64,000 nucleotides of DNA from Eucalyptus grandis (GCF_016545825.1 NC_052619.1:53246933-53310932), one strand, 5' to 3'; shown: positions 11,435 through 24,901, counted from the first letter of the stretch. Made by a program: numbers and translations. Notes: generated by a model not told the origin, from the sequence alone.

Positions 11435-12880
11435 CTGGAAATGAAGCATCCCCAGTTATATAAGTAGCAAGCGAATAACAACTCTAGCACGCATAATTAG
11501 ACAGCCAAATAACTTGAATGTTAATACATCAATGGCCCTGTTAGGATGGGCCGAAAAAAAACATTGTGCATCAAAAACCATATATTGCATTTCACATACA
11601 ATGGTGAACAAAAAAGCAGCCCTTTCTCTCCATGAGGTTTGAAGGTCTAGCGTTACTCTGCAAAGTCCCCGTCCACAATTTTCCCAACACCAAACCCCAC
11701 ACCCACAATAAAACCAACCCTACTCAGCTTCAAGAAAAGATGTTAGCAATATGGAATAGTGGGATTGGGGGTCAATTCACAATCAAGGCGCATTTACATG
11801 CTGCCACAAGAAGCAATTGGATGTTGGTGGCGTGAGTCACATCCTGCTAATGGCATAAACAAAAAATTCCAGGTTCATGGTGAAAATGCCCCTTGAACTC
11901 CAAAACTTACCGTCATAAATAACTAAGGAGAAACAAAATCAAAAAAAGGGCCACAACGCATGGGCATGATGTCATAATTGGCTAAGAACAGTTTTCAGCA
12001 AGAAACTAGAAAAAAAAAAGTAAAATTTTAAAACCATTGTGTTAAGACAAGATGTTATGCTTGCTACTAGTTCTTCGAGAAAAAGTATAGTCTAAAGTTT
12101 ATGCAACCTATGATCCTATCAAAGGCCACAGGAATGTTCGAATCTAAAAAAATGACCACTTGTCATGAACAGAGAACAATGGGACGTGACTTTGGGATGG
12201 GTACCATTTCTGGTACCAGTTCCACAACAGGTGCCTAGAAAAGTACACTGGACCACTCTGTTAAACAAAGCTGAGACTAAAAGCACAATTTTAAACATCT
12301 TAGAACTGGCTCCAACCTACAACATATTTGGCCCAGTAGTCTAACTGAAGAGGAGCTGCTTCATTTGATTAGGGAGAGACAGATAGCAACAGCACACAAA
12401 ACACAAACTTAGGTTCGGTATATAATCTATCTTAAAATGCATTAGCACTTTAAGATTACATGACATAAAATTTGAGCTTCAAGTGCCTAAAAAAGTAATA
12501 TGTCCAAATCATAAACATAACAACAATCCCATTAAGTTTCCAGCAAATGAACTTTGTAATGAATAGTCGGATGTCTTTACCCACTACATTTAAGTATTCA
12601 CTTAACTCGAAGCTCCAAAGCTTAACATGTACGGCTCAATTCACACAACTAGATACTTTGGCTAAGAACAGCTTTCAGCAAGAAACCAGAAAACAAAAGT
12701 AAAATTTTAACTTTACCAAAAAAAAAAAAAAAAAAAAGTAAAATTTTAAAATCATTTGTGTTAGGACAAGATTTTATGCTTACTACTAGTACTTCGAGAA
12801 AAAGTATATTCTAAAGTTTATGCAACCTATGATCCTGTCATAGGCCACATGAATGTTTGACTTTCAAAAAATAACCACTT
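11435..12880. other. Former lipase A intron with internal 0.2-kb duplication
   Basis: No exon is seen. The sequence matches the long intron of lipase B (26020-27220) and the end of lipase C (61430-62270). A segment at about 11981-12181 recurs at about 12660-12895 in the same orientation; both start near GCTAAGAACAG and end near CACTTGTCATG. The second copy runs directly into the lipase leader at 12900. The lipase exons present in copy B (27.6-29.6 kb) are absent here, so a deletion with a breakpoint in or beside this duplication is likely. Confidence 0.65.
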
Positions 12881-13330
12881 GTCATGGAGAGAGAACAGCG
12901 TCGTCGATATTTAAAAAAAAAAAAATGCACTCCAATCTCCACACCTTTCATGTATGCAAACAATCACACGCGATCAAAGCGGCGCGGATGGCCCGGCGAG
13001 ATAGATACAGAGAGAGATCGATCGCGATCCTCGCCCGCGTCGCTCGAATTCGAATCTCGATTCTGGTCCCTCGCGGCGGCGGCGTTCGTGGACTTTCATT
13101 ATGGCGATTGAGAGCCGCAGCGACTTGTTGGGGGCGAAGGGAAGCGGAGGACGACGACGAAGTTACGTATCTTTCCTGATTTGCCCCCGGGATCTTCCCC
13201 CGTTGGCGGGCATATTCGGCGTCCGCGTTCGGTTATTTCGTCGCTTGCGCGAAGGCAATGAAGGGAGTTCGTCTGAAATCGGGGAGCGCTGAGAATGACC
13301 GCGCGGCGATTTCTTCTGTTTTATTCTGCT
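12881..13330 (-). other. GC-rich upstream region of lipase A
   Basis: A GC-rich block with runs such as GGCGGCGGCG, matching 29590-30010 upstream of lipase B. Given the minus-strand lipase it is best read as the promoter and 5' leader. The open frames on either strand are composed of Arg, Ser and Pro and are not conserved between the two copies, so I do not call a gene. Confidence 0.5.
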
Positions 13331-15540
13331 TTTGCACAAAACTTGGGATCCTATCTGTCTCTTTTTCGGAGCTTCCCCTTGGTTTCTCCACGTCAGCACT
13401 TTGACTTGCGGCTTGGTTCATGCTAGAATTCCAAAAAAAAAAAACTAAAATTAATGCTAATATTCGTGGAGGTATATGAAAATGCAAGTACTACTTCGGA
13501 CGAATGTTTTAGAATTCAAGCTCAAATCAATCTAATAACTTGACTTATTCGAATTTGAAAAGAATGTAATTATGTTTGAGTGACTGGCAAGTGGAACTTC
13601 ATCGTGAATCATGAAATCTACTTCTCTTAATTTAAGAGAGAGTTAGAGAAAGTGACTTGCTGTATGCATTGATTCTCAATGCTCTTGGTGTCTTTATTGA
13701 CCTAGATACAATAGTTTTATTAAAAAATTTCAAATTAGCACACTCTTGATAAATTTACCATAAATTAATTTTTTGATTATTATTCATTAAAAATCTATAC
13801 CGATATACTTGTGATAAATTTACTTATTATTAGTTACTGTTAAAATTCACCATTAAATTGTTGAGTTAAATAATGTGTATTGCTAACAAATATACTAGTT
13901 TTTCATTAGTTTACGTTAAATTTACTATTAAATTGCCAAGTTTGATGATAGTTGACATACGTACAAATTTAAGGTTTTACCTTTCCTTTATCATAGTTGT
14001 CATGGTATTCATCCAATTAAACGAAAATTAATGAAAAAATGAAGTTGTCACAAATATGCCATATTGAAGTTTTTTGTAGTAAGTTTGTCGAATGTATATT
14101 AGTTTTGGATTTTTTTATGGTTAAAAAATTAATTTGGAGTAAATTTATTATGAGTGCACAAATTTTGAATTTTTCGTGACATTGACTCTTTTTTTTTTCT
14201 AGAATTTCAAGTCTAGTTGCTTCGTCTAAAATGTACAAACTACTCATAATATGAGCACATTTAAAACTAATCACTACCTTGAAAATCACAGCATTGTCAT
14301 CTGATAGTTGCTCGATGGAAAGTATGAGTCATACAAACATCGGGATCGAATACTTTACATATAAAAAGAACACGAAGTCCAATGAGTTTCTAATCTCAAA
14401 CAAAAGGGTTGCAAGTGTACATTTTAGGAGGACAAAGATTGCAAATGAATATTTATTTTTTCATTTTGCTTTTAGCTCCCACTAATAATATTAATAAGAA
14501 CATTAATACGAGGTGTGTCCCATATTTGGTGGCTCTCACAAATTTATATTGGTAGTGGAATATTTATAAAACTACAATGAAATTAATATAGAAAACAATA
14601 AGTGAGAGTTAAGAAAAAGGTGATGTTCAAGAAAAATTATCGTGAAGAGCAAAATGGTCAATTTTGTAGACGCCAAATCTTTTCCTTTATATGTACTAGA
14701 GATAAATGAATTGGTGTGACTCAGCTCAAACTTTACAAGCACAAAACTGATTGATACAACGCTCATTTTTTGTTGCTGGCCGTGCAATACTCATTTGCTT
14801 TATAAAGAGAAGATATGAACACGAAAAAAATAGCAAATCCACCCTTAACACATGTTAGCTCAATGATAAAGAGGTCGCATGGCCCTTTGCAGGTTCATAA
14901 ATTTGAGCCATATCAAGGACGAATTTCCAACTAGTTAGAATGCCGAGCATTTATAATCTCATTCCAAACTTATAGCACATCGATAGTATTTATAATAATT
15001 GACTCATACGCATATTAATAAATATATTAATTACATTTCAAACTAAACGCATTATAATGATTAATGAATAATATCAAGAGTGAATAGTCGTAATATTAAT
15101 CACATTTTCGTACTTTTTAATTTATCAGAAAAATTTCGCAACGCATCACGGCGTGGGCGGCGAGGCCAGGCCGGACCACCCCCCGGATCCTCGAGCCGCG
15201 GTTCCATCTCGCGCGCTGGCCAGCGCTGGCATTAATTCCCGCGGCGGGAAACGAAATTACATTTCCCCCCAACTCTGACTGGCGGGAAATTTTCGCACCT
15301 GGTCGCATAAAACGAAACCGAATAAAGAAAAAAAAACCCAATCGATAATTAAAAAAATCACAATTAAAGCGGAGGAACTATTTAAAACAAAATTACGAAA
15401 AAGCGCAAACCCTCCTCCCCCTCCTCGCTTCCTCCATTTTTGGACACCGACTCCGATCGAACGAGCCACTCATCGGCCTCCGCCCCCTTTTTAATTCCGA
15501 TCGTCGCTTCGGATTTCGATTCGGCCTCTCTCTAGAACGA
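13331..15540. other. AT-rich intergenic region between lipase A and ISWI remnants
   Basis: No gene is seen. The region is very AT-rich up to about 15120 and then turns GC-rich towards the ISWI leader. It aligns in pieces to 30010-31800, so it was duplicated with its flanks. A possible tRNA-derived fragment lies at about 14850-14910 (a TAGCTCAATGATAAAGAGG stretch followed by a weak box B), too degraded to call with confidence. Confidence 0.5.
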
Positions 15541-15611
15541 GCAGCGACGAACTCATCGATCGACCGATCCCGCCGATCTCCGCCGTGAGCAGGTCTTCGG
15601 CACCGATCGCC

Positions 15612-18600
15612 ATGGCGAGGCCCTCGAAGCAGCAGGCGTCGTCCGACAGGCCCTGTCGGACGGGTCCGAGGAGGAGGAGTAGCCGCAGCTCGACGAGCCC
15701 GTCAACGAGGAGGACGAGGAGGAGCTCGAGGCCGTCGCCCGCTCCGCCAGCTCCGCCGACGAGGACGACGCCGCCCCCGCCGCCGACGACGACGCCGACG
15801 AGAATGCCGAGGCCGAGGAGGAGGAGGACAATGAGGTTCGGTAGCTCGGCTGCGTCTCTCTTTTCTTTTCTTTTTTCGTTTTTTTTTTTACTGGATTAGT
15901 TGGGAATTTCAGCGCCGGATCTCTGGTTTGCTTGCTAGGCTTTGCGGGGTTCGGTGCTGTTGTAGGTTTCTCAGGTGTTTTGCGCTAGGTAGTGGATGTG
16001 TGCTTCGTGTTTGAATGCGAGTTTTTACTAAGTTTTAGAATGAGCGTTGGATTTCTACCGAGGATGTTGAGTTAGACACTCGAGACAAGCTGCTGTTCTA
16101 GTGGTCTCTCGTGATTCTTTTACTGCATTCGTTTCTGCAGATTGGCGCATGCTGTATTGATCCCTCCGCTTTACTAGTGTATTGCGCAGAATGAAGGCTA
16201 ATAATACAAAAGTATATACGTATAGATACATGTACTGTAAGGTTAAATTAGCACAAGAGTTGAAGCACTTTCGAGGTGAACCTGTTTCTTGCTCTTCGTT
16301 TGGGGTCATACTCTCGGTTGGATGAAGAAGAGTGGAAGTTGAGAGTGTCTCTCGCTCGTAGTGCAGGCATGGTGTTCAACCTTCATATTGTGCGTGCCAA
16401 AAGTTATGCCTTTGGTCGGTTGTTTATTTGCATCTCCATGGCTAGAGTACTTGAGCAGAGCTGCAACTTTTCATGTTTCTAATATTCGAAGCTGATGACT
16501 CGGGTTTTCCCCTTTTATTTCAACATTTCCTTTTGATTGAAAGCTTCATTAATCACCTCTCACCATATACAAAGGGGAAAACGATGGCAAACAGAGCTTG
16601 TCTATCTTTCTCTGCTTCTGTCTTTACATACACATGACTTCTTAAGTTGGCAAGTGCTTCCATACGTCTGAAATGTTGTTAGATACTTGTAACTATGACT
16701 TAGTGAGTATTAGAAGTGTTGCTGCTACTTATTTATTTTTGCATTCTTTTTCCTCATTCATTGCACAGGAAGATAATGGTGAAACAGAAGTTAGCAAGAT
16801 GAAAAGGCCAGGATTCGTGAAATGCAAAAGTTGAAGAATCAGAAGATTCAGGAAATACTGGATCAGCAAAATGCCGCTATTGACGCTGATATGGTGCCTT
16901 TCCATTCTAAAAATGACTATTTCTTGCATTATTTCGAGTTCATGTATTGATTATGCCAGTGACATTTTCTTGTTTTTGAAATAATTTTTCAAGAATAATA
17001 AGAGAAAAGGGCGGTTGAAGTATCTTCTGCAGCAAACTGAGATTTTTACTCATTTTGCCGGAGGAAACCAGTCCGCTTCACAGAAAATTAAAGGAAGGTA
17101 CCATTACCAATGACAATTCTCTCTGTATTTTGTGCATTGCAGATATGATCTCTTGTACATATGTTCCTTTTGACAACCTGCTGAACAATGTCTACATAGG
17201 TCCTAACTTTCTTCATACTTCATAGTTGCTTAATTGGGACTGAAAGCTTTGTCTGATCCTTGATGGGCCTTTTGCTATATATTAATAATTGCCTAATGCT
17301 GGAATTCTTTAGAGGAAAGGTCCCTATGGTCCAGTGGTCTAACCTAGGGGTGAGCGCGTTCCGGGTTACCGGGGGAACCGAACCGGGGAGGGTCCGGTTC
17401 GGTTCCCGGTTCCGGTTCCCCCGGTTCCGGTTCCTTTTTTCTAGGAACCGGAACCGGTTGCGGAGCCGGTTTAGGGCTCCAAAATCAAAAGTCGAATCTC
17501 CAGTCCACAGCTCTTCATTCAGATTTCAGTCTTCAAAGTTTAGACCTCACACACACAATCATGACTCACGCCGCCGAACGCCGCTCGCCCTCGAGGAGGC
17601 CGCCGCCGCCGCTGTTGCCAGACCCCGCTGGACGCCAGTCACCGACGCCACTCGCCCAATCCCTCGCCGCTCGACGCCAGTCGCCGCCCAAATCCGTGAG
17701 TCACGCCACTGGACGCCGCTCTAAGTCTCGCCGCCAGATGCCGCTCACCTTCGAGGCCGCCGCCGCCGGAAGCCGCTGGACGCCAGTCGCCGACGCAGCT
17801 CGCCCGAACCCTCACCGCTCGGCGCCGCTCGCCCAAACCCTCGCCGCTGGACGCCAATCACCGACGCCAGCCGCCGACGCCGCTCGCCCAAACCCATATG
17901 CAATTGTACCTCGCCTTTTCGATCTCGCTGAGACTCGACTGCTTCTGGTCGAAAGATCGACCGCCCTCCATTGCTGGTCACGTGGGCTTCCCGTTTCTTG
18001 ATTCCGGTTAGATTCTGGGCTTGTCCGTTTCTCTGTGTTTCGTGGGTCATGTGCTGTTTCGATGAATTTTTCAGTTTTGGGCTGTGGGAATTGTGGGATG
18101 GTTTCTTGGGTTCGATGAGTTCCGTGGAAAGGATGGTGTTGTGGGTTCGTCGGCCTTTCTTTTCTTTTGATCGAATTCACGATGCATTTTTCGCTAAACT
18201 TCGTCGGCCTTTCAGGTAAATATGGTCTTCAGTCAGCTTGTGAAGATGCCACAAGACAAGTTCAGTATTGGTGGTTAAATCTTTTGCTATATATATTTCT
18301 TTATGTAGGTGGTAGTTGCTCCAATTCTCTTAGGATCTTATGTTCCTGTTGATGCCATTAAACTGTCGATCAGCACCTTGCAGGTATATATGGTCTTCAG
18401 TTAGCTCGTGAAGATGCCAAGCTTTCCTCTCTTGTACATCTTCAGCAATGCTTATTTTTTCAAATTACTATTTCTTGCTTTAGGCAAAGTGGTAGGTTGC
18501 CCTGTTAGAAATAGTAGCTCTTTGATATTCTAAAGTGTGTGCTGTAACTACATTTTGAGCAAAGCTTTTGATCTATTCCCTAGATGTGTAGTACAGTAAA

Positions 18601-20273
18601 TTTAGCAGAGCATCCACAAGTTATTGAAATTCATTTTGAGATAAGTGAATTTGTCATGTAGGATTGATTTTCACAAAGAAAAAGGATTTTTTGGGCCCTA
18701 TGCTACGTCATAATCTTCCTTAATTTGAGTGAGCAATGACACTTGTGTCTGTTCTTTTGCATTAATTTCATTGTCATAATCATTTGAACATGCAAGTTTT
18801 GAGTTGTCGCAATGATTCCATTTTCTCTAATCCATTCTTATGTACCTTTTCTTTTGCAGCATTAACCCATTTAGGCTCATTGGGTTCGGACTTTCAGTAT
18901 GGACTTCAGCTGCTTCTCATATAAGACCTTTTTAAATGCAGGCTTTGCTCCTATTCAATCAAAAGAAAGACCGTCAGACATAGAGACGCCTTCCTGTGAA
19001 ACTCAAGATTCTTCTTGTTATGTTTTACTTTTTGGAGACATATCACTATGTTTATGTCTGCTTATTATGTCAACTGATATCTCATAGAGCAATGGCAAGA
19101 TTTCAGTATGATTGTTTGCAATCTAGTACTGAACAAAAGACCTTGTCCTTCAAGTTACTGTAAAGTATGCGTGTACATTATAATTCAAATTTGAAAATGA
19201 AAAAAAAAAAAAAGAACCTGTGGAACTTGGAACCGACCTTGGAACCTGTGACAAGATAGATTCCGGGTTCTTGGTTTTGACGGGTAGATTCCGGTTCCAA
19301 ATTTTTTGGAACCTGTACTCAGAGTAGGTTTCAGACGGAACCGAACCGGAACCTGAAACCGCTCACCCCTAGTCTAACCCTTGCTACACTTCCAGTTACA
19401 TTTGGTGTTAAGGTTTCATATTCAAAGGGAATTGGGATTCGGTAACATTTATGCAAATTAATGATGTTCGGTTGTAACCTTATATTGATTGTTCTCTCCC
19501 AGTGGACAAATAAACGTCTGCTCATGCTTAAAAGTGAAGAAAACATGTTGTGAAGTTCAAGTCATCATTTGCCAGACCATTTCTGTGTTAAGCATTCATG
19601 TTGGTTCAGTGACGTTTTTCTTTGCTTGACGTGTAGGGGTCGTCATGAATCTAAAATAACTGAAGAGGAAGAGGATGAAGAATGTCTTAAGGAGGAAGAA
19701 GATGGCTTGTCTGGTACGGGAAACACACGGCTGCTGTCACAACCCTCTTGTAATCTTTCTCTCTCTCTCTCTCTCTCTCTGTGGTTTGATTGAAAGAAGG
19801 ATAGTCTTTGCTGCTCATATCTCTGCTGTACCCCCTGCTTTGACTTGGAGAAGCTGTAATGTTTGCTGCAATTTTAGAACACTAAATAATGTGGGATTGT
19901 AAATGTTCTCTTTGTTGACATGATTCCTTGTCATTAACAATTATAATAATCCAAGTACTTACTTTGGTGTTGACTAAGTAGAGATTTTTGACATCCCTTC
20001 CTGGCCCTTGTCTAGGTGGGAACCTCTTGCACTGGGGACACCCTTTATTGTATTGTCGTCTGGCTCCAGAGAGATTCTGTTTTGCTCTGATTTATGCAAT
20101 TATCTTGCCAACAGGATGTCTCCAGCAAATATAAGTTAACTGCTTTCTTAAGTTCTATATGTATGCTTTTTTGCAGGTATACAAGGAAGATGCGGGATTA
20201 CTAGCTTGCTGGATTGAATTGGCTCATAAGATTGTATGAGAATGGCATTAACGGAATACTTGCAGATGAAATG
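15612..20273 (+). pseudogene. 5' part of an ISWI-type chromatin remodeler (CHR11/CHR17-like)
   Basis: ISWI ATPases slide nucleosomes in the nucleus. Five exons are recognisable: 15612-15835 (MARPSKQQASSD, then an acidic N-terminus in another frame); 16769-16893 (KLKNQKIQEILDQQNAAI); 16994-17097 (GRLKYLLQQTEIFTHFA); 19637-19749 (ESKITEEEEDEECL, ending TRLLSQPSC); and 20177-20273 ([20 protein letters not shown]). Exon borders carry GT/AG sites, so this is a DNA-level copy, not a retrocopy. Lesions: a 1-base deletion after ASSD, TAG in the acidic stretch of exon 1, a missing base near 16799, and a missing base plus CAG changed to TAG in the last exon. It stops inside helicase motif I (expected ADEMGLGKT), so Walker A, the helicase core, HAND, SANT and SLIDE are absent. 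Intact proteins are about 1050 residues; about 215 are represented here. Confidence 0.9.
17337..19379. mobile_element. Complete non-autonomous hAT transposon in ISWI intron 3
   Basis: The element spans 17345-19371 (2027 bases). It begins TAGGGGTGAGCG and ends CGCTCACCCCTA, a 12-base perfect terminal inverted repeat with further partial matching inwards. It is flanked by a perfect 8-base target duplication, GTCTAACC (17337-17344 and 19372-19379). The TIR type and 8-base duplication are hallmarks of hAT elements. Both ends carry clusters of GGTTCCGG-type subterminal repeats, typical hAT transposase-binding arrays. The interior has a GC-rich block (about 17560-17890) with a repeated CGCTCGCC-like word, but no frame resembling a hAT transposase or dimerisation domain, so it would depend on a transposase supplied elsewhere. 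Confidence 0.93.
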
Positions 20274-20299
20274 GTAGGTCATGGGCTGCAGCATTTAGA

Positions 20300-21070
20300 C
20301 GTGTGCAGTATGGAAGCTGGAAAGGCTAGAAGATGCAGATCTCAGAGAAAATTTGCTAATAGAAATTCCAATGATATCTTGGAGATGTTCATCATGTAAG
20401 ATCTTGAAATTGACATATGCTGAGATAACCAATTATCGAGGCTCCTAGAAAGTCTTATATGTCTACAATATTCATACCGAGTTAATGATGGCATTTCTGG
20501 TCTCTCCAACTTGAAAAGCTTGAGAGATTCGTCCTTGGCTAGCCAATAACTCTCTTCCCCCAGTTGACTAGGAACTTGAAAAGATTGTGGAAGATTCTAT
20601 CCCCAGTGGATTGGTAGGTTAAACAGACTGGAGTCTTTAAAGTTGTCCTCTTCGATAATGACCACCTTATCGCAAGATATTCCGCAACTTTCTCATCCCT
20701 AGAGAGTTGAACTCTGTCGGGAATGTTTGTAGTGCCTCCCGAGGCTTCCCTCAAGTTTACCGTCCATATGTATTAGACATTTCCTATCAGTGGGTACATT
20801 AATAGACCTATCAACCTTGAAGAAACTGTAAGAACTTCTAATTGAGTATTGTGTAGTTACAGAGATTCGAAGCCTTGAAATTCTGGAGAATCTTAAAACT
20901 TTGGAGCTGAACGAGCTCCACTTCCTGGACAAATTGGCCGACTGAGTGGCTAGAAGAAACTAATGGCTTTTCATTTACATCATCGTAATGATCTGGTTGA
21001 CTGGAATCACTGGACAATTTGTCCATCTACTCCAGCAACTTTATCCTGAAGTTTCTAATGTTTCAAAGTG
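20300..21070 (+). pseudogene. TNL LRR remnant joined to the ISWI fragment
   Basis: Translation in shifting frames gives LRR-like pieces: [20 protein letters not shown] (about 20310-20370), KILKLTYAEI-like (about 20400) and LPRGFPQVY-like (about 20735-20765). The nucleotide sequence parallels the decayed LRR at about 7680-8280 in the first cassette. There are many stops. The join to the ISWI exon is within about 30 bases of 20274-20305, so a rearrangement placed LRR sequence where the rest of the ISWI gene should be. Confidence 0.7.
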
Positions 21071-24000
21071 GAAGAAATTAAAATGAATAGGCATCCACCC
21101 CCGGAGATTTGAAAACTCAACACATTATAGAGGAGCTCGATCAAATTTGGCAAATTTCTGCAAAAGAGAAAAGAATGGACACTTGATCTGTTGAGTACTT
21201 TTTTTTTTTTTGGATAAGAGGTGCTTCCCATTCTGTTGTACATATGTGTAACAAAGAGGTTTATGTAAATTTTCTTTTTAAGTTCACTTTGCATGTTGAC
21301 TAGTGATAGTTCTGCAAGTACCCTTGTTCAGATTTTCTTTGTTTTAATTTGGTTTGGTTTGGTTTAAATGTTTTAATGGCTTTGAATTGCTAATTGACTT
21401 ACCTCATGAGGTCAAGTCAAATTATATGAACTCCAAGTGCATTATTTTGTCAATTTACTATGTGATGATTTATTTGAGGTACCTTATAAATTGATACTTC
21501 ATCTTACCGAATTTGAAACTGGTCGATGCCCATACTTCATGTAGGAGAACTTTAAAGTAGCTGTTACAATGTGCATGAAAGCATCTCGGCACTTGTGGCA
21601 TAACCTCTATGGTAATAACAAACACAAAATTGCGACATGAAGAAGAATAATAATCTACATAGGTAAACACATGTCCAATTTGGTTTTTGGGTAAAGCAGA
21701 TTTCTTAACTGGATTCACACAAGATGAAGAGAAGTGGTAATGATTCTTAAATAAATTAAAGAAATGTTCCAATTCCAACTTGGTCCGGCATTATTTAATG
21801 TTTATGTAAATATGAAATAATGACCCAATCATTAAATTTCAAATGAATAGAAGTGTGGCAAAACTTTTCCAAGTCTAAATATATAACATGGAATGATCTC
21901 GCGCCGTCTGCAAGTTCTTATCTTTTTGCCTCTTTTTTATATCTTTTGTAATAGATAATCCACAAGCATTAACCGAGATAATGAAGAGCCAAAACTTCGA
22001 AAACACTATTTGAAATAGAGAACTTTCATACTTGAGATCAGGAGTCAATCTATCTATATAATCATTATAGTCATTAGAGAGGCTTCACAAAACATTTTGC
22101 CAATCACTAAAGAGGCTTCCGAGTTTGATTGGGAATTTAGAAATGCTGGTTGAGTTGGATTCCAAATGGGATTTAACAAGTCACATCAAATTCGTGAGCT
22201 TATTTACTAGACTTGTAGAGGCCCAAAGTTCTAATACAGCACTCATGAATAATTTTTCCCATCTACATTGACACAAGACTATGCTTACACATTGGTTTTG
22301 TGTACTCTATTTTAATAGTATTTTGTACAATAATCAGCACAAAGCATGGATTTATAGGGGTTAAATGCGAATGTTGCTTCACCTCGGAATAAATGTGATT
22401 TTTATAATTTGATTGGTAGCTGGGGGAGTGTCTTGGATGAAGATCAAGCCCGATAATTCCATCGAGCTTCATGTTTTGGTGTCAATTCGGGCCTGGGCCC
22501 TCTTAGCCCATTAAACTGGATCGATTAGAGTTCGCCTTAATTAGGATTTAGTTTTTTTTTTGGGGGGGCACAACAAATTTATTTGGAAGTTCCATGTCTA
22601 CTTTTGTTGACTTTGACTTTAAATAAATCTGCCCATTCATTTGGGGGCAAAAGTGGATTCTCATCCCCAAAATTCTGCACCACATAGTAAGTGATTTTCT
22701 GCATTAGAGAAACATAAATAATTGTCAAATGACAGGCTGGAGTGATGCTTTGAGGAAACATCCTTATTAACTTATCTGCAACAAAACTAGCCCACAACTC
22801 TTATTCAGCCAATCCTATGGCTTCTTCAAAGTTAAATGACCTACCAAAATGTCATTCAAAATATCTTCATTTTTACTACCTTAAGATTATGTGGTATAGG
22901 AACAAACGCCTTGATAGCACCTATACGAAAAGTCTTTCTTTTCCTTAAAAAATAGTAGGAGTTAGGTAGTGGGATCACCACCTGTTTTCTCTTTTTCTTG
23001 GAGCTTTTGAGCTATAATGGGGGAAGCTCAATTTTGATTCAAATGGAAGGAGTCTATTTCAAAGAAATCTGCAATGAGACTTTTGGAGTTTCGTTTTACT
23101 AAAACAAATGTCTAAGGGAGTATATTCGAGGCTAAAATTATCAGAAAACAAATTCAATCTTCCGTTGATCTCAATTCAAGGATTTTGATACTTCCAAGGA
23201 ATTTTTTTGACTCATGACATAATTAAAAACTTTAATCTTAATTTATTTTGTCATGCTTGGATCTATATCTAAAAAGATTTGAGAACTTATTAATTCCGAA
23301 ATGAGAATTATTTACACATTTTGATCTAGCAAGATTTTATTTTTCCTTCCTAGCTTCACCATCACGTGCCTCCTCCATGTTCTCCTTATCAAACTATCAA
23401 TCAGTTTGTTTAATCAACATTTGTATCCCATCGAGATCTGAAGGTCTTGCTGGTGTTGGCGCATTCACATTGCTCATGCACTGGCCTGCAACTTTGAGGA
23501 GGTCAGCTCATCAAAGTTACCAGTAAAAGACAGGTCAAATTGATGTTATGTTACCACATTCAAGTGCAACATAGTGCTACTACATTCAAGTGCATTACTT
23601 TTGTCAATTTATGCATTGGTCATTTATGTGAGATCATTGGAACTTGCTTGTCCGTACTTTAAATTTGAACCTTATAACGATGCCTTGTGAAGCATAACTT
23701 TGTTATACGTCAAACAATGAAGGACATAGTCAAACGTGTAGATTTTAATCCGTGACAAAAGCTCTTTCATTCACTTTTTGGTTACCTAGGAATGGAGCTT
23801 TAGATTTTGACATTGTTAAGGAGAATCGCTAAACAACAAAAGAGTCCTATATGTCTGCCTAAGCTCTTTCTCTTGGTAAGGCTCTTTCTCCTGGTAATAA
23901 GTAAGAAAAACTTATGGGATGTTTCTATAAAGGTAAGCTGGGGCTATGGCTATTAACTCGTAGATTTGAAGATAGTATATCTTTCCCAACGTTTTGGTGC

Positions 24001-24901
24001 TATACTCTGGCTTTTGCTGCAATGTACAAACTCCTGCTTATCATACAATCTCAAAGGTTTAACTATTCTCTTGCACGATGTGCTTTGAATTGTCAGAATT
24101 GGCAATTTATGCTTTGAAATGATAAAGGAATTTCATTTTTTCCGGTTTCCGCTAATGTTAACTTCGGCAATCAAAAGTAGAAGGTAAAAACTCACAGCTC
24201 TCATTCCAAAGGCCGCTTAGATCATTCTTACATGTCTAAACCAAGATGATATAAATTATTTACCTCCTAAAAGTTGAAATTCAGCAAAGGTTGCCAATTG
24301 AAATGACGTAAACTTCAGACAAGATCATCATTTGTTTCCAAGATGGCTTGATTTAACTGTTAATTTGCATAATTGCCTACCAAGGAATAGTTGAAGTACT
24401 TGGTTGCGTGGATGTGCCAATGAGCTAGTAGTAGAAAGTAAGGTCACTGATTGAAAAGTGTTCTCCCTATACAATCTTTATTTCACTTTATAAACCGGTT
24501 AATCGCAATACCACGCAAGTCTTACAGTTCCATAGCTCACACACATCTGCCGATTTTGTGCACTTCAACACTAGTTCAACCCCAAAAAAGGGGGAAAAAA
24601 AAAAAGAAAAAAAAGATTCAGCCGGAAAAAAGTTGCGTTTTATCGATTCAGCCTTGTGGCGCATTCATTCAATAGGCATCACATAGTTGTATTTACAAGG
24701 ATGATACATGCAACTTCCTGCTTTTTACATTACAAGTGAATTTCGGTAGAGATCCTATGCATATTGTGATGGACATGGAAAAAGATTGATGGAATGCATT
24801 ACGAGAATAAAATTCATCCAGAGCTGCCTAATGATCTTCATGAAATTAGGTGCTTACTTAGGAGCATTTTACGTTGAGTTACTCTTGGCATCAGAGTCTT
24901 A
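21071..24901. repeat. Gene-free flank with a small LRR shard
   Basis: The stretch from about 21300 to 23470 matches 31870-33960; part of it (about 22550-23470) recurs again at 39050-39760 and 43330-44290. Recognisable words are AGCTTTTGAGCTATAATGG and a nearby GGAAGCTCAATTT. The part at 23500-24880 is the cassette spacer also found at 8651 and 58860. At about 22105-22165 a short LRR piece reads RLPSLIGNLEMLVELD. No intact gene is visible. Confidence 0.6.

Noticed and set aside
14850..14910. tRNA-like or SINE-like fragment
   Set aside because: Weak box A and box B words at plausible spacing, but no cloverleaf and no conserved counterpart at 31240-31310.
15553..15831. Minus-strand Ser/Ala-rich frame and plus-strand Arg/Pro-rich frame
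   Set aside because: These are the antisense and shifted frames of the acidic ISWI exon 1.
17260..18219. Cluster of Arg/Pro/Ala-rich frames
   Set aside because: They lie within the hAT element and reflect the repeated CGCTCGCC-like word; no transposase or known domain.
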